From an uncultured Oscillospiraceae bacterium (GTDB lineage: Bacteria; Bacillota; Clostridia; Oscillospirales; Oscillospiraceae), in NCBI GenBank assembly GCA_934597125.1, contig CAKTQM010000007.1, positions 1 to 56,366 on the forward strand: DNA of 56,366 nt, written 5' to 3'. The notes beneath the pieces were generated by a model. The model made no database searches and was not told the origin of the DNA. It was given only the letters and a program-made list of their open reading frames with translations. A program made the position numbers and the translations under genes. How positions within the stretch are numbered: the stretch's first letter is position 1; each line of letters opens with the position of its first letter. Below are positions 24,879-33,656 of this stretch, one piece after another.

Positions 24879-24913
24879 AAAAAATCACTCCCCTCTGGGG
24901 GAGTGATTTTTTT
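24879..24913. terminator. Bidirectional terminator
   Basis: The stem AAAAAATCACTCCCC and its complement, with flanking A and T runs, lies between the convergent surface-protein and DtxR-type genes. Confidence 0.9.
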
Positions 24914-24931
24914 CATATCTCGAAATACCTT

Positions 24932-25306
24932 TCATTCGCCCGCGTTCAGATGCGCGTGTCGTTTGATGGCCTGGAAGGATTCGTCGCTGATCACATGCTC
25001 CAGCTTGCAGGCGTCTTCGGCGGCCACTTCGGGCGATACGCCCAGACGGGTCAGAAACAGCGTCAGCAGCGTGTGGCGCTCATAGATCATCTCCGCCACC
25101 TCGCGCCCGGGCGCCAACAGCGTGATATAACCGTTTTCGTCCACCTTGATATAGCCGCCGTTCTTCAAAAGTCCCATGGCGCGGCTGACGCTGGGCTTGG
25201 AATAGCCCATATACTCGCCCACGTCGATGGCACGAACGTGGGGCGACTGGCGGGTCAGTACCAGAATCGTCTCCAGATACATCTCGCCGGATTCCTGCAA
25301 ATGCAT
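24932..25306 (-). CDS. DtxR/MntR-family metal-dependent regulator
   Basis: The 124-residue protein has the N-terminal winged helix (AIDVGEYMGYSKPSVSRAMGLLKNGGYI) and the dimerisation/metal domain of the DtxR family, and no C-terminal SH3-like domain, like MntR. Likely ligands are Glu in ESGEMYLE, His in YERH, and the CKLEH set, whose Cys resembles iron-type DtxR while the short length resembles MntR; the metal is therefore uncertain. It should repress metal uptake when metal is bound. AAGGGGTG precedes the ATG at 25306. No transporter gene is adjacent. Confidence 0.9.
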   Translation of the reverse strand: MHLQESGEMYLETILVLTRQSPHVRAIDVGEYMGYSKPSVSRAMGLLKNGGYIKVDENGYITLLAPGREVAEMIYERHTLLTLFLTRLGVSPEVAAEDACKLEHVISDESFQAIKRHAHLNAGE

Positions 25307-25335
25307 GTGATCACCCCTTGTATTTATTACGGTAA

Positions 25336-25364
25336 AGTATAGCACAAAGTGCGGAAAAATGCAA
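25336..25364 (-). promoter_or_regulatory. Promoter of the DtxR-type gene
   Basis: Minus-strand TTGCAT (25359-25364), 17-base spacer and TATACT (25336-25341), with an extended TGC before the -10 box. Confidence 0.65.
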
Positions 25365-25387
25365 GTTGCTTTTGGCTAACCGGGGAA

Positions 25388-26572
25388 TTATTTCCCCACA
25401 GCGGCTTTCAGAGCCTCCACGCGGTCGGTCTTCTCCCAAGCCACGCCCAGATCCTCGCGGCCCATGTGGCCATAAGCCGCCAGCTGGCGATAGATGGGCT
25501 TGCGCAGGTCAAGATCGCGAATAATGGCAGTGGGGCGCAGGTCGAACACCTTCTCCACAGCAGCCTCCAGCACATCATCGCTCACCACGCCGGTGCCGAA
25601 GGTCTGCACCAGAACGCTGACGGGACGCGCCACGCCGATGGCGTAGGCCAGCTGGATCTGGCAGCGGCTGGCAAGGCCGGCGGCCACCACGTTCTTTGCC
25701 ACCCAGCGGGCGGCATAGGCGGCGCTGCGGTCTACCTTGGTGGGATCCTTACCGGAGAAAGCGCCGCCGCCGTGGGGTGCGCTGCCGCCGTAGGTGTCCA
25801 CGATGATCTTGCGGCCCGTCAGGCCGCTGTCACCCTGAGGCCCGCCGATAACGAACCGGCCAGTGGGATTCACATAGAATTTAGTATTCTCGTCCAGCAG
25901 CTCCGCGGGAACGGTGGGCTTGATGACCAACTGGATCATGTCCTTGCGGATCTGATCCAGAGACGCCTCGGCGGCGTGCTGGGTGGAGACCACCACCGTG
26001 TCCACGCGGACGGGCTTGCCGTTGTCGTCATACTCCACGGTGACCTGAGTCTTGCCGTCGGGACGCAGATAGTTCACCAGACCCTGCTTGCGTACGTCGG
26101 TCAGGCGCTTTGCCATCTTGTGAGCCAGAGAGATGGCCAGCGGCATCAGCTCCGGCGTCTCGTCGCAGGCATAGCCGAACATCATGCCCTGGTCGCCGGC
26201 GCCGTTGTCCAGTTCGTCGTGGCCGGACTCCTTGGCCTCCAGCGACTTGTCCACGCCCAGGGCGATGTCGCCGGACTGCTCGTCGATGTTGGTGATCACC
26301 GCGCAGGTGTTGCAGTCGAAGCCGTAAGTGGCGTTGTCATAGCCGATGTCGCGGATCACTTCGCGGGCGATCCTGGGGATATCCACATAGCAGCTGGTGG
26401 TGATCTCGCCCATAATGTGGATCAGACCCGTGGAAGCGGTGGTCTCGCAGGCCACGCGGCCGTTGGGATCCTTCTCAAAAATCGCGTCCAAAACCGCGTC
26501 GCTGATCTGATCGCAGATCTTATCGGGATGCCCCTCGGTAACGGATTCAGAAGTAAACAGATGCTTTGCCAT
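25388..26572 (-). CDS. metK: S-adenosylmethionine synthase
   Basis: The 394-residue protein makes S-adenosylmethionine from methionine and ATP. Its three signatures are present: [20 protein letters not shown] at the N-terminus, [12 protein letters not shown] (methionine and ATP binding) and [19 protein letters not shown] (phosphate loop). Length is standard. AAAGGAG precedes the ATG at 26572. It is preceded by a SAM-I riboswitch and so is shut off when its product is abundant. Confidence 0.98.
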   Translation of the reverse strand: MAKHLFTSESVTEGHPDKICDQISDAVLDAIFEKDPNGRVACETTASTGLIHIMGEITTSCYVDIPRIAREVIRDIGYDNATYGFDCNTCAVITNIDEQSGDIALGVDKSLEAKESGHDELDNGAGDQGMMFGYACDETPELMPLAISLAHKMAKRLTDVRKQGLVNYLRPDGKTQVTVEYDDNGKPVRVDTVVVSTQHAAEASLDQIRKDMIQLVIKPTVPAELLDENTKFYVNPTGRFVIGGPQGDSGLTGRKIIVDTYGGSAPHGGGAFSGKDPTKVDRSAAYAARWVAKNVVAAGLASRCQIQLAYAIGVARPVSVLVQTFGTGVVSDDVLEAAVEKVFDLRPTAIIRDLDLRKPIYRQLAAYGHMGREDLGVAWEKTDRVEALKAAVGK

Positions 26573-26606
26573 AGTAAAAACTCCTTTCTTTTCCTGGAAA
26601 ATGCAA

Positions 26607-26641
26607 CAAAAAAAGCGCTCTGCGTGAACCGCCAGAGTGCT
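26607..26641 (-). terminator. Riboswitch-controlled terminator before metK
   Basis: On the minus strand AGCACTCTG pairs with CAGAGCGCT and a run of seven T follows, 35 bases before the metK start. It is the expression platform of the SAM-I riboswitch. Confidence 0.85.
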
Positions 26642-26659
26642 GAACTTTCTTGCTCTTTC

Positions 26660-26750
26660 CTCATCTTTCGATTCAACGTCGGATTTGGCACCTTGAAAAA
26701 CAGGTTGCCGTGGCTTCATCGGGCCGTTCCCTCCGCCACTCTTGATAAGG
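26660..26750 (-). promoter_or_regulatory. SAM-I (S-box) riboswitch aptamer
   Basis: Reading the minus strand, CTTATCAAGAGTGGCGGAGG opens the aptamer. It continues through the conserved GGCCCGATGAAGCC and CGGCAACC segments, a variable hairpin with GGTGCCAAATCC, and closes with GAAAGATGAG, which pairs with the 5' end (P1). All conserved S-box blocks are in order. Bound SAM should favour the terminator at 26607-26641. Confidence 0.96.
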
Positions 26751-26782
26751 TATGAAGTTGTTTGGGATATTAGCTTGGCTAC

Positions 26783-26810
26783 ATTCTACCATCTTTGTAA
26801 GAATTGTCAA
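26783..26810 (-). promoter_or_regulatory. metK promoter
   Basis: Minus-strand TTGACA (26805-26810), a 16-base spacer and TAGAAT (26783-26788), about 35 bases before the riboswitch. Confidence 0.75.
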
Positions 26811-26873
26811 TAGGGAAGTGTGAATTTTTTGTAAAACAACGAAAATACCGATCTTCGCCGCACAAAAAGGAAA

Positions 26874-26897
26874 AGCGCCCCGCATGGCCGGGGCGCT
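26874..26897 (-). terminator. Terminator of the ACT-domain gene
   Basis: The stem AGCGCCCCG with CGGGGCGCT around a short loop is followed by TTTTCC on the minus strand. Confidence 0.75.
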
Positions 26898-26939
26898 CAT
26901 AATTTTTACCATTTCTGTTTATAGTATAGGGTATGGGAT

Positions 26940-27377
26940 TCAGCCCGCCATGATCTCGAACCGCAGCACCCCTTCGGCGGCGGCCAGATGGGAGATCATC
27001 TCATCCATGGTCTCCGTCATGTCGCTGGTCTCGGCGCTGACGGTGACGCCGGCGCAGCCGTTGGTGGGAATGGTCTGGTTAATGGTCAGGATGTTGGCGC
27101 CGGAGACGGCGAAAATGGACAGATAGTTGGACAGCACGCCCGGGTTGTCCCGCAGCAGCGCGTACAGCGTGATAATATGCCCCGCCTTCATGTTCTGAAA
27201 GGGCTGCACCGCGTCCTTGTACTTATAAAAGGCGCTGCGGCTGATGCCCACCATGGCGGCCGCCTGTCCCACGGTGGCGGCCTCGCCCACCTGCAGCATG
27301 CGCTTGGCCTCCGCCACCTTCACGAACACCTCGGGCAGTGCGTCGGCGGATACGATAAAGTATTTTTTCTTCTCCAT
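26940..27377 (-). CDS. ACT-domain protein (PheB/UPF0735-like)
   Basis: The 145-residue protein has an N-terminal helix-turn-helix-like segment (AATVGQAAAMVGISRSAFYKYKD) and a C-terminal ACT domain (from about 68, IITLYALLRDNPGVLSNYLSIFA), the layout of the UPF0735/PheB family. ACT domains bind amino acids, and the family is linked by name and context to aromatic amino acid metabolism, but its biochemical role is unproven. GGAGGA precedes the ATG at 27377. It is transcribed alone and is divergent from ytvI. Confidence 0.9.
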   Translation of the reverse strand: MEKKKYFIVSADALPEVFVKVAEAKRMLQVGEAATVGQAAAMVGISRSAFYKYKDAVQPFQNMKAGHIITLYALLRDNPGVLSNYLSIFAVSGANILTINQTIPTNGCAGVTVSAETSDMTETMDEMISHLAAAEGVLRFEIMAG

Positions 27378-27421
27378 AGCTTGCTCCTCCCATAGCGGCA
27401 TCCCAATGCTTCCATACGCCT

Positions 27422-27450
27422 ATGGTAGCACATTCCCACCCCGTTTACAA
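27422..27450 (-). promoter_or_regulatory. Promoter of the ACT-domain gene
   Basis: Minus-strand TTGTAA (27445-27450), a 17-base spacer and TACCAT (27422-27427) with TGC just upstream of it. Confidence 0.5.
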
Positions 27451-27477
27451 GGAAAAATTTGAGAGACAGGTGATCGT

Positions 27478-28542
27478 TTGCAGCGGGAAAAGGCATTTCT
27501 GATAAAGGCGGCGTATCTGGCGGCGGTGCTGGCGGTGTGCTGGCTGATGCTGCGCTATGCACTGGTGTGGCTGCTGCCGTTTCTGCTGGCGCTGGGTTTT
27601 GCCGCGCTGATGGAGCCAGTCATCACCCTGGCGCGGCGCAAGCTGCACCTGCAGCGCGGCTTCCTGGCGGCGGTGCTGACTTTAGCGCTGCTGGCGCTGG
27701 TTATCACTCTGGGCGTGGTGCTGGTGGGCCAATTGATCCGTCAGGTCACGGAGCTGGCCCAGCGTCTGCCGGAGCTGCTGTCCGCCCTTCCCGCCCTGGC
27801 AGACCGCATCGCCCAGCGTCTGCGCAGCTTCTGCGCCGGCTGTCCCGACGGCGTGCGCCAGTGGATCACTCAGGCGCTGGAGCATCTGGAGCAGACCGCC
27901 TCCGAGGCCCTCAGCGGTCTCTATCCCGCGGCGCTGCGGCTGGCGGGCAGCATGGTGTCCGCGCTGCCACAGGTGATGCTGTTCTGCGCCACCACGGCGT
28001 TGGCGCTGTTCTTCACCGCCGCGGCATATCCTAAGCTGATGGCCTTCCTCCGGCGGCAGCTCTCGCCCCAGCGGCTGCAGACCGCCGCCGCCATCAAGGC
28101 CAGTCTCGTCACCACCATCGGCAAATGGCTTCGGGCCCAGTGCCTGCTGATCGTGATTACCTTTTTCCAGCTTCTCGCGGGCCTGCTGCTGATCCGTCAG
28201 CCCTACGCCCTGCTGCTGGCTGTGATCATCGCCTTTATCGATGCCCTGCCGGTGTTCGGCACCGGCACGGTGCTGCTGCCCTGGGCGGTGCTGTGCTGTC
28301 TGGAGGGCAACTTTCCCAAGGGTATCGCCCTGACAGCGCTGTATCTGGTGATCTGGCTGGTGCGTAGTGTTATGGAGCCGAAGCTGATGGCACAAAGCGC
28401 GGGCCTGCCGCCCCTTCCAGCCTTGGCCGCCATGTATGTGGGCTTCTGTGCCATGGGTGTGGCGGGCATGATCCTGGGCCCCATTCTGCTGCTGCTCATC
28501 AAGCAGCTCCACGACGGCGGCTATCTCCATTTGTGGAAGTAA
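27478..28542 (+). CDS. ytvI: YtvI-like AI-2E family membrane protein
   Basis: The 354-residue protein has about eight membrane helices in the AI-2E/PerM layout: three N-terminal helices, a polar amphipathic middle part (about 90-150) and a C-terminal block with IDALPVFGTGTVLLPW and EPKLMAQSAGLPPLPAL, both characteristic of the family. Its length and the final GYLHLWK-type tail fit the sporulation-associated YtvI group. It starts at TTG 27478 after AGGTGA; no ATG lies nearby in frame. The transported substrate is unknown; a sporulation role is inferred from the family. Confidence 0.85.
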   Translation: MQREKAFLIKAAYLAAVLAVCWLMLRYALVWLLPFLLALGFAALMEPVITLARRKLHLQRGFLAAVLTLALLALVITLGVVLVGQLIRQVTELAQRLPELLSALPALADRIAQRLRSFCAGCPDGVRQWITQALEHLEQTASEALSGLYPAALRLAGSMVSALPQVMLFCATTALALFFTAAAYPKLMAFLRRQLSPQRLQTAAAIKASLVTTIGKWLRAQCLLIVITFFQLLAGLLLIRQPYALLLAVIIAFIDALPVFGTGTVLLPWAVLCCLEGNFPKGIALTALYLVIWLVRSVMEPKLMAQSAGLPPLPALAAMYVGFCAMGVAGMILGPILLLLIKQLHDGGYLHLWK

Positions 28543-28597
28543 TTGCTTTTGGTGGAAAAGTGTGCTATACTGTCCCTTCAAGAACTGTGAAGGGAGG
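28543..28597 (+). promoter_or_regulatory. DMT transporter promoter and ribosome-site hairpin
   Basis: TTGCTT (28543-28548), a 17-base spacer and TATACT (28566-28571). Right after the start site CCCTTCA (28574-28580) pairs with TGAAGGG (28588-28594), which contains much of the Shine-Dalgarno AGGGAGG. The hairpin may limit translation initiation. Confidence 0.6.
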
Positions 28598-28605
28598 CGT
28601 TTATC

Positions 28606-29487
28606 ATGTCAAAGCAGCGCAAAGCCGATCTGGCGCTGGTGCTGGTGACACTGTTCTGGGGCGTGTCCTATTATCTGGTGGATCTGTGCCTGTCGGAGCT
28701 GCAGCCCATGAACCTGAACGCCTTTCGCTTTTTGCTGGCGTTTCTGGTGCTGGCACCCATCTTTTGGAAGAAGGTGCGGCATGCCAGCCGTGCTACGCTG
28801 AAATACAGCGTGATCATCGGCGCCCTGCTGGTGGGGGTCTATGCCGGAGCCACCTATGGCGTGGCCAATACCTCCATCTCCAACGCGGGCTTTATCTGCG
28901 CTCTGCCGGTGGTGTTCACGCCGCTGCTGGACTTTCTGTGCAACCGCCGCCGCCCTGAGAAAAAGCTGGGTGCGGCCCTGCTGCTGTGTACCGTCGGGCT
29001 GGCGCTGCTGACGCTGAATGAGCAGTTTCGCCCTGCCAGCGGCGACCTGATCTGCCTTATCTGCGCCGTGTGCTACGCCGCCGACATGCTGGTGACGGAA
29101 AAGGCCGTTAAGCTGCCGGAGGTGGATGCTTTGACGCTGGGCGTATGCCAGCTGGGCGTGGCGGGCGTGCTGATGCTGCTGGTGTCCGTCCTTGTGGAGC
29201 AGCCCCGCCTGCCGTCCTCCCCCAAAATCTGGGGCGCGGCCATTTTCCTGGGTCTGTTCTGCTCCGGCATCGCTTTTGTGATCCAGGCGGTAGCCCAGCA
29301 ATATACCACCGCCAGCCACGTGGGCGTCATCTTTACTCTGGAGCCGGTGTTCTCCGCCATCGTGGCCTATTTCTTCGCCAACGAAAAGCTGCTGCCCCGG
29401 GGCTATATCGGTGCCGCCCTGATGCTGCTGAGCCTGCTGGTGATGGAAATGAACTGGGGCGCACTTTTCAAAAAACGAACCGATTGA
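28606..29487 (+). CDS. DMT-family (EamA) exporter
   Basis: The 293-residue protein has ten hydrophobic helices arranged as two EamA repeats (about 8-135 and 148-285). The EamA-style LFWGVSYYLVDLCL near the start and HVGVIFTLEPVFSAIVAYFFANE in the last repeat are typical. Members export amino acids, nucleotide precursors or other metabolites; the substrate cannot be told. It has its own promoter and terminator. Confidence 0.93.
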   Translation: MSKQRKADLALVLVTLFWGVSYYLVDLCLSELQPMNLNAFRFLLAFLVLAPIFWKKVRHASRATLKYSVIIGALLVGVYAGATYGVANTSISNAGFICALPVVFTPLLDFLCNRRRPEKKLGAALLLCTVGLALLTLNEQFRPASGDLICLICAVCYAADMLVTEKAVKLPEVDALTLGVCQLGVAGVLMLLVSVLVEQPRLPSSPKIWGAAIFLGLFCSGIAFVIQAVAQQYTTASHVGVIFTLEPVFSAIVAYFFANEKLLPRGYIGAALMLLSLLVMEMNWGALFKKRTD

Positions 29488-29497
29488 ACAAATATAA

Positions 29498-29534
29498 GAG
29501 AGACCCTCCGCCGCAGCGGAAGGTCTCTTTTTTG
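29498..29534 (+). terminator. Terminator of the DMT transporter gene
   Basis: AGAGACC-TCCGC pairs with GCGGA-GGTCTCT around CGCA and ends in TTTTTT. Confidence 0.88.
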
Positions 29535-29537
29535 ATT

Positions 29538-30881
29538 TCACACCAGTCCGCACAGCAAAAGCCCCGCGGCGGAAACCGCCGCCGCACCAATGGCATACGG
29601 CGTCGTGGCCTTGATGGTAGTGATGTTGGACACGCCGGAACCGGCGGTGGTCATCAATACGGCGTCGGCGTAGAAGCACAGGCTGTACCCCAATGTGATA
29701 CCGCTCATTACGGCGGCGATCATCAGCGACGCGGCCACGCCCGCGGCGGCGCCCATGGGCAGAAACACCGGTATGGCAATGGTCATCACCGCCCAGCAGC
29801 CGCCCACAGCGAACACCGTCAGCGCCACCAGCACAATGGCCAGCGGGGGGATCAGGCAGGCCGGCACGGTGCCGCCGATGCCGTTGATCAGAATGTCGAA
29901 CAGCCCCAGCCCACGGTTGGCGTCGCTGAGCATCAAACCGAAGCCCACCACGATGGCGATGGAGGTCATGCCCTTGGCCCCGTTGAAGAAGTGGCCGAAA
30001 TACTCCCCCACGGTCATGCGCTTCTGGATCACGTACAGCAGAAACTGCACGATCAGGGTGATGACGATGCCGTACAGCAGGTCGTTGTCAAACAGAACGG
30101 TGCCGCCTACCAGCGCCGCCAGGGGGATAATGGCGTTCCAGGCGGAGGACACATTGCTTTCGTCCACATCGGCAATGTCCACCAGCTTTTCCGCCTTTTC
30201 GTCCTGCTCAAAGGTCGCGCCGCCCTCGCGTACCCGCCGGTATGCCCGCTTCAGCCCGCCGATCTTGGGGAACGCCCCCAGCGCCAGCAGCAAGCTCAGC
30301 AGCATCATAGCCAGCGGATAGAACATAAAGGGAATGGCCTGCAGATAGTCCGGAAAGCCCAGGTCGAAATCGGAGATCAGCCCAACGCTGAAAGCCGTCC
30401 AGCTGGTGAACGGAACGGTGACGCACAGGCAGCAGGCCATGATGTTGGCCTGCACCGCCAAATGCTCACGGGGGATACGGTTTTTGTCACAGATGCCCCG
30501 CATGGAGATGGTGACCGTCAGGGCGTTGAGATACTCGTCCACAAACATAACAACCGACAAAAGCCACGCCAGCAGCAGCGTGCGGCGGGGCGTGGAAGCC
30601 ACCTTTGCCAGCAGGTCACGAAAACCCATCAAAGCGCCGGAGGCCTGCAGCAGCGCGATCATGGCGCCAAAGCCGATGATGACGCAAAGGGCGAACTGGT
30701 AGGAGCTGTTGGACAGCGTGGCGTACATGGCGTCAATGGTGCCGGTGAGAAAATGCTGCCGATGCAGCAGCACCATGGCCAGCAACGTGGCCAGGATCAT
30801 GGACTCGGCCATCTTTCGGGTCTTCAGGGCGTAAACAATCAGAAACACAAGGGGCGCAAAGGCCATTATGATTTCTGCCAT
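29538..30881 (-). CDS. NhaC-family Na+/H+ antiporter-like transporter
   Basis: The 447-residue integral membrane protein has about 12 helices. VMFVDEYLNALTVTISMRGICD and YSLCFYADAVLMTTAGSGVSN with conserved acidic residues inside helices are typical of the NhaC/ion-transporter superfamily. It could exchange sodium for protons or, as for some relatives, exchange an organic acid or amine with sodium. The start at 30881 has AAGGAG upstream. It has its own promoter and joins the Mrp complex and V-ATPase as a possible sodium handler. Confidence 0.88.
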   Translation of the reverse strand: MAEIIMAFAPLVFLIVYALKTRKMAESMILATLLAMVLLHRQHFLTGTIDAMYATLSNSSYQFALCVIIGFGAMIALLQASGALMGFRDLLAKVASTPRRTLLLAWLLSVVMFVDEYLNALTVTISMRGICDKNRIPREHLAVQANIMACCLCVTVPFTSWTAFSVGLISDFDLGFPDYLQAIPFMFYPLAMMLLSLLLALGAFPKIGGLKRAYRRVREGGATFEQDEKAEKLVDIADVDESNVSSAWNAIIPLAALVGGTVLFDNDLLYGIVITLIVQFLLYVIQKRMTVGEYFGHFFNGAKGMTSIAIVVGFGLMLSDANRGLGLFDILINGIGGTVPACLIPPLAIVLVALTVFAVGGCWAVMTIAIPVFLPMGAAAGVAASLMIAAVMSGITLGYSLCFYADAVLMTTAGSGVSNITTIKATTPYAIGAAAVSAAGLLLCGLV

Positions 30882-30913
30882 AGTAGTTTCTCCTTGCTTG
30901 GAAAGTTATCCGT

Positions 30914-30942
30914 AGTGTAGCAGATATTTCCCTGAATGGCAA
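30914..30942 (-). promoter_or_regulatory. Promoter of the NhaC-type gene
   Basis: Minus-strand TTGCCA (30937-30942), a 17-base spacer and an extended -10 TGC-TACACT (30914-30919). Confidence 0.65.
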
Positions 30943-30986
30943 GTTGAAAAGCGTACCTTTTACCAAGGCTTATTTTAGGGGAAAAT

Positions 30987-31019
30987 ATGTACCGATAACG
31001 GCCCTTTATGTACCAAAAA
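30987..31019 (+). repeat. Paired ATGTACC direct repeats, copy 2
   Basis: ATGTACCGATAA (30987-30998) and ATGTACCAAAAA (31008-31019) are 21 bases apart, as in copy 1 at 18449-18481. They stand next to a hairpin (31018-31041). Confidence 0.7.
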
Positions 31020-31041
31020 CGCCCCAATAAGGGGCGTTTTT
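31018..31041. terminator. Hairpin terminator
   Basis: AACGCCCC pairs with GGGGCGTT around AATAA, with A and T runs on each side. It can end the leftward flavin-binding protein gene. Confidence 0.8.
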
Positions 31042-31070
31042 GATGGTATAAATTGACGATATAACGACAA

Positions 31071-31559
31071 TTACCCACAATGATGTTCTTTTGGCATCTG
31101 CTGCATCTCGTGCTCCTTGCCGGTGATGACCTCCGGCACGATCTTGATGACCTTGGCGGGGCAGTGGGCCATTGCCTGCTCAAACCGGCCCATGCCCTTG
31201 GGATCAAAGGCGGTGCACAAAAGCAGCATGGCTTTTACCTTCTCCCCCTCGTCCGTCACTACCTCAGCCTGTCCGCGGAACATGGCGCTGCGGTAGGCGG
31301 TGGTGAACTGGTTGGGCAGCAGCGTGGCGGTGGACACCGCCGTGACGCACACCGGCGCGCCGTCCTTCAGGATCTCCCAGCGCTCACCGGCGCCGGCGCA
31401 GTGGAAGTACAGGGTCTTGTACACCTCGTCCGCCACGATGTTGACGGGGGTGGCATAGGGCGTGCCGTCCGGCGCGGTCATGGATACGGTGGAGTAGATG
31501 GAATGCTTCAATACCTCCCAGGCAAAGGCTTCGTCCCGTTCACATTCTTTTCGGCGCAT
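31071..31559 (-). CDS. Pyridoxamine 5'-phosphate oxidase-family flavin-binding protein
   Basis: The 162-residue protein has the split-barrel flavin-binding fold of the PNPOx-like/NimA-type family: YSTVSMTAPDGTPYATPVNIV, then TLYFHCAGAGERWEILKDGAPVCVTA, then YRSAMFRGQAEVV. Members bind FMN or heme and some reduce nitro compounds; most have no known substrate. A Cys/His-rich tail (ITGKEHEMQQMPKEHHCG) is uncommon. The ATG at 31559 follows AGGAGGAA. It stands alone. Confidence 0.9.
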   Translation of the reverse strand: MRRKECERDEAFAWEVLKHSIYSTVSMTAPDGTPYATPVNIVADEVYKTLYFHCAGAGERWEILKDGAPVCVTAVSTATLLPNQFTTAYRSAMFRGQAEVVTDEGEKVKAMLLLCTAFDPKGMGRFEQAMAHCPAKVIKIVPEVITGKEHEMQQMPKEHHCG

Positions 31560-31628
31560 GGCAAGTTCCTCCTGAAATATTGGTAGCTCCATTGTGGGGC
31601 AAAGCGGGGGATTTGTCAAGAGAAAGCC

Positions 31629-32897
31629 TTACCGCAGCTGGGCGGTGAAGGTAATGGTATCGCCGTCAAGGACAGCGTGGATGGCGCCGTGATGCCCCTC
31701 GGCAATGCCGCGGGCAATGGACAATCCCACGCCGAAGCCGCCCGCGCCGCGGGAGGGGTCGGCCTGATAAAAGCGGTCAAAGAGCTTTTGGGGGTCGATG
31801 CTGTCGGGATCGGTGCAGCGGTTGGCGCAGCGCAGGATCACGCCGCGGCGCTCCTTTTCCAGCGACAGGGAGATGGGGGAGTCGGGCGCGGCGTATTTCA
31901 CTGCGTTGTCCAGCAGGATAGACACCAGCTGCCGCACGGCGTATTCGTCGCCGGAATAGGTGAGATCCGGCGGAAGGGACAGCGACAGGGGATGCCCCTT
32001 CTGCCGGCACAGCTCCCGAAAGCCCTCCGCCGTTTCGCTGACCGCGTCGCTGATGGGGAAGGGGGCCATGTGCAGGGGGGACTCCTCCTCGTCCATACGG
32101 CTGAGGGTCACCAGAGAGTTGACCAGCTCCGTCAGTTTTTCTGTTTGCGCCCGCGCCTTGTCGATCCACTTTTGCTGTCCCACCTCCATTTCCAGCACCT
32201 TCAGGCTGGTGGCGATGACGGTGATGGGGGTTTTCAGCTCGTGGCTGGCATCGGTGATGAACTGTTTCTGCTGCTGGGCGCTGCGCACCACGGGGTCGAT
32301 GGCGCGGCGGCTGAGGAGCACCACCAGCAGAAAGACCAGCAGCGTGCAGAGCGCGTCCGCCAGAAGCGACCAGACCAGCACATTGCGCACGGCCCGCAGC
32401 TGCTGATAGCCGTCCAGAAAGATGGCCATGTTCTGGTCGTCGCCGGTATGGGCCACGAAAAAGCGGTAGCTGCCGCAGCGGCCATAGCCTTCGCCGTTTT
32501 CGATGGCGGCGGCAAGATATTCCGCCGTATCATCCTCCGTTACCGAGGCGATCTTGGTGAGATCCGCCAGCACCAGTGTTCCATCGTCCTGATACCGCAG
32601 GACAAAATAGCGGGTGGAGAAGGGGGTCTCCGGCGTGAAATGGCCGTCCGGCTTGCCGGGGGCGCTCTGGGGCGGCAGGGGAGGCGGCACATCGCCGCCG
32701 TCCGGTTCCGGCAGGGCGGCATCGTTGGAGACGGGGATGGTGCCCTGGTTTTCATAGATCAGCGCCAGGGTGTCCCGCAGGTCGGCATCGGTGGAAGCGT
32801 AGTTGGCTACGTTCAGGATCAGTGTCAGCAGCAGCATGACCGCCGCCACCGACAGCGTGGCGATGCGGATGAAGCGTCCGCGCAGTCGTTGGATCAT
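31629..32897 (-). CDS. Sensor histidine kinase
   Basis: The 422-residue protein has two membrane helices (about 14-32 and 174-196) around an extracellular sensor domain of about 140 residues with a Pro-rich stretch (PPPLPPQSAPGKP). Its cytoplasmic part has the phospho-acceptor box FITDASHELKTPITVI (His219) and an ATP-binding domain with LLDNAVKYA (N box) and GGFGVGLSIARGIAEGH (G box). Its start overlaps the response regulator stop (ATGA), so the two are translated together. The signal is unknown. The neighbouring divergent operator suggests it controls the VTC/DUF4956 and Cthe_2159-like genes. Confidence 0.95.
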   Translation of the reverse strand: MIQRLRGRFIRIATLSVAAVMLLLTLILNVANYASTDADLRDTLALIYENQGTIPVSNDAALPEPDGGDVPPPLPPQSAPGKPDGHFTPETPFSTRYFVLRYQDDGTLVLADLTKIASVTEDDTAEYLAAAIENGEGYGRCGSYRFFVAHTGDDQNMAIFLDGYQQLRAVRNVLVWSLLADALCTLLVFLLVVLLSRRAIDPVVRSAQQQKQFITDASHELKTPITVIATSLKVLEMEVGQQKWIDKARAQTEKLTELVNSLVTLSRMDEEESPLHMAPFPISDAVSETAEGFRELCRQKGHPLSLSLPPDLTYSGDEYAVRQLVSILLDNAVKYAAPDSPISLSLEKERRGVILRCANRCTDPDSIDPQKLFDRFYQADPSRGAGGFGVGLSIARGIAEGHHGAIHAVLDGDTITFTAQLR

Positions 32898-33568
32898 GGT
32901 TCCTCCTCCAGTACATAGCCCAGCCCGCGGTTGGCACGCAGCGTCAGACGGGAGCCGAGGGAACGCAGCTTTTTGCGCAGGTTGGAGATGTTGACCCACA
33001 CCACATTGATCTCGGCCTCGTTATCCCAGCCCCAGATGTGCTCCATGATCCGCTCGGCGGAGAAGACCTGACGGGGGTGGCGGAGGAACAGCTCCATCAC
33101 CTGATATTCCCGCCCGCCCAGCCGCAGGGACTGGCTGCCGCAGGCGAGCAGTCCCGTGGCGGGATCCAGGGTGACATCGCCATAGGTCAGCACCGAGGGC
33201 TGATAGGCCTGGGCGCGGCGCAGCATGGCCCGCACACGGCTTAAAAGCTCGTCGGGGTCGAAGGGCTTGGGCAGGTAATCATCGGCGCCGGCGTTGAAGC
33301 CGGTGACCCGATCGTCCTTCTGACCCTTGGCGGTCAGCATCATGATGGGTGTGGCGACACCCTCGGCGCGCAGGCGCTCCAGCACCTGCAGGCCGTCCAT
33401 TTTGGGCATCATCACATCCAGAATGATGCCGTCATAGCCGCCGGCGCTGGCGTATTCATAGGCGTCAAAGCCATTATGGACGGCGTCCACGGAGAAGTGG
33501 TTCTTTTCAAAAAAGACGGTCAGCGCCTCCGCCAGATCCAATTCGTCCTCGGCGATCAGAAGACGCAT
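32894..33568 (-). CDS. OmpR-family response regulator
   Basis: The 224-residue protein has a receiver domain (acidic pocket EDE near residue 8, phospho-acceptor Asp51 in IILDVMMP, Lys in DDYLPKPF) and a C-terminal winged helix (about 128-222, INVVWVNISNLRKKL). It pairs with the histidine kinase downstream. OmpR-type regulators bind tandem repeats about 11 bases apart just before the -10 box; such repeats lie at 35213-35266, about 1.7 kb away. The ATG at 33568 is preceded by only a modest GAGGTGAT site. Confidence 0.95.
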   Translation of the reverse strand: MRLLIAEDELDLAEALTVFFEKNHFSVDAVHNGFDAYEYASAGGYDGIILDVMMPKMDGLQVLERLRAEGVATPIMMLTAKGQKDDRVTGFNAGADDYLPKPFDPDELLSRVRAMLRRAQAYQPSVLTYGDVTLDPATGLLACGSQSLRLGGREYQVMELFLRHPRQVFSAERIMEHIWGWDNEAEINVVWVNISNLRKKLRSLGSRLTLRANRGLGYVLEEEP

Positions 33569-33656
33569 GGAAATCACCTCGCGTTGCAGTTGATTCAGTG
33601 TTTCCTCTTTGAACAAGACGCATCGTTACCCAAAGTGGAATGGAGGGGACATTGTT

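Noticed and set aside
29145..30920. 591-codon plus-strand frame over the DMT end and the NhaC-type gene
   Set aside because: It crosses a terminator and opposes a well-supported transporter gene; the translation is Gln/His/Gly-rich with no domain.
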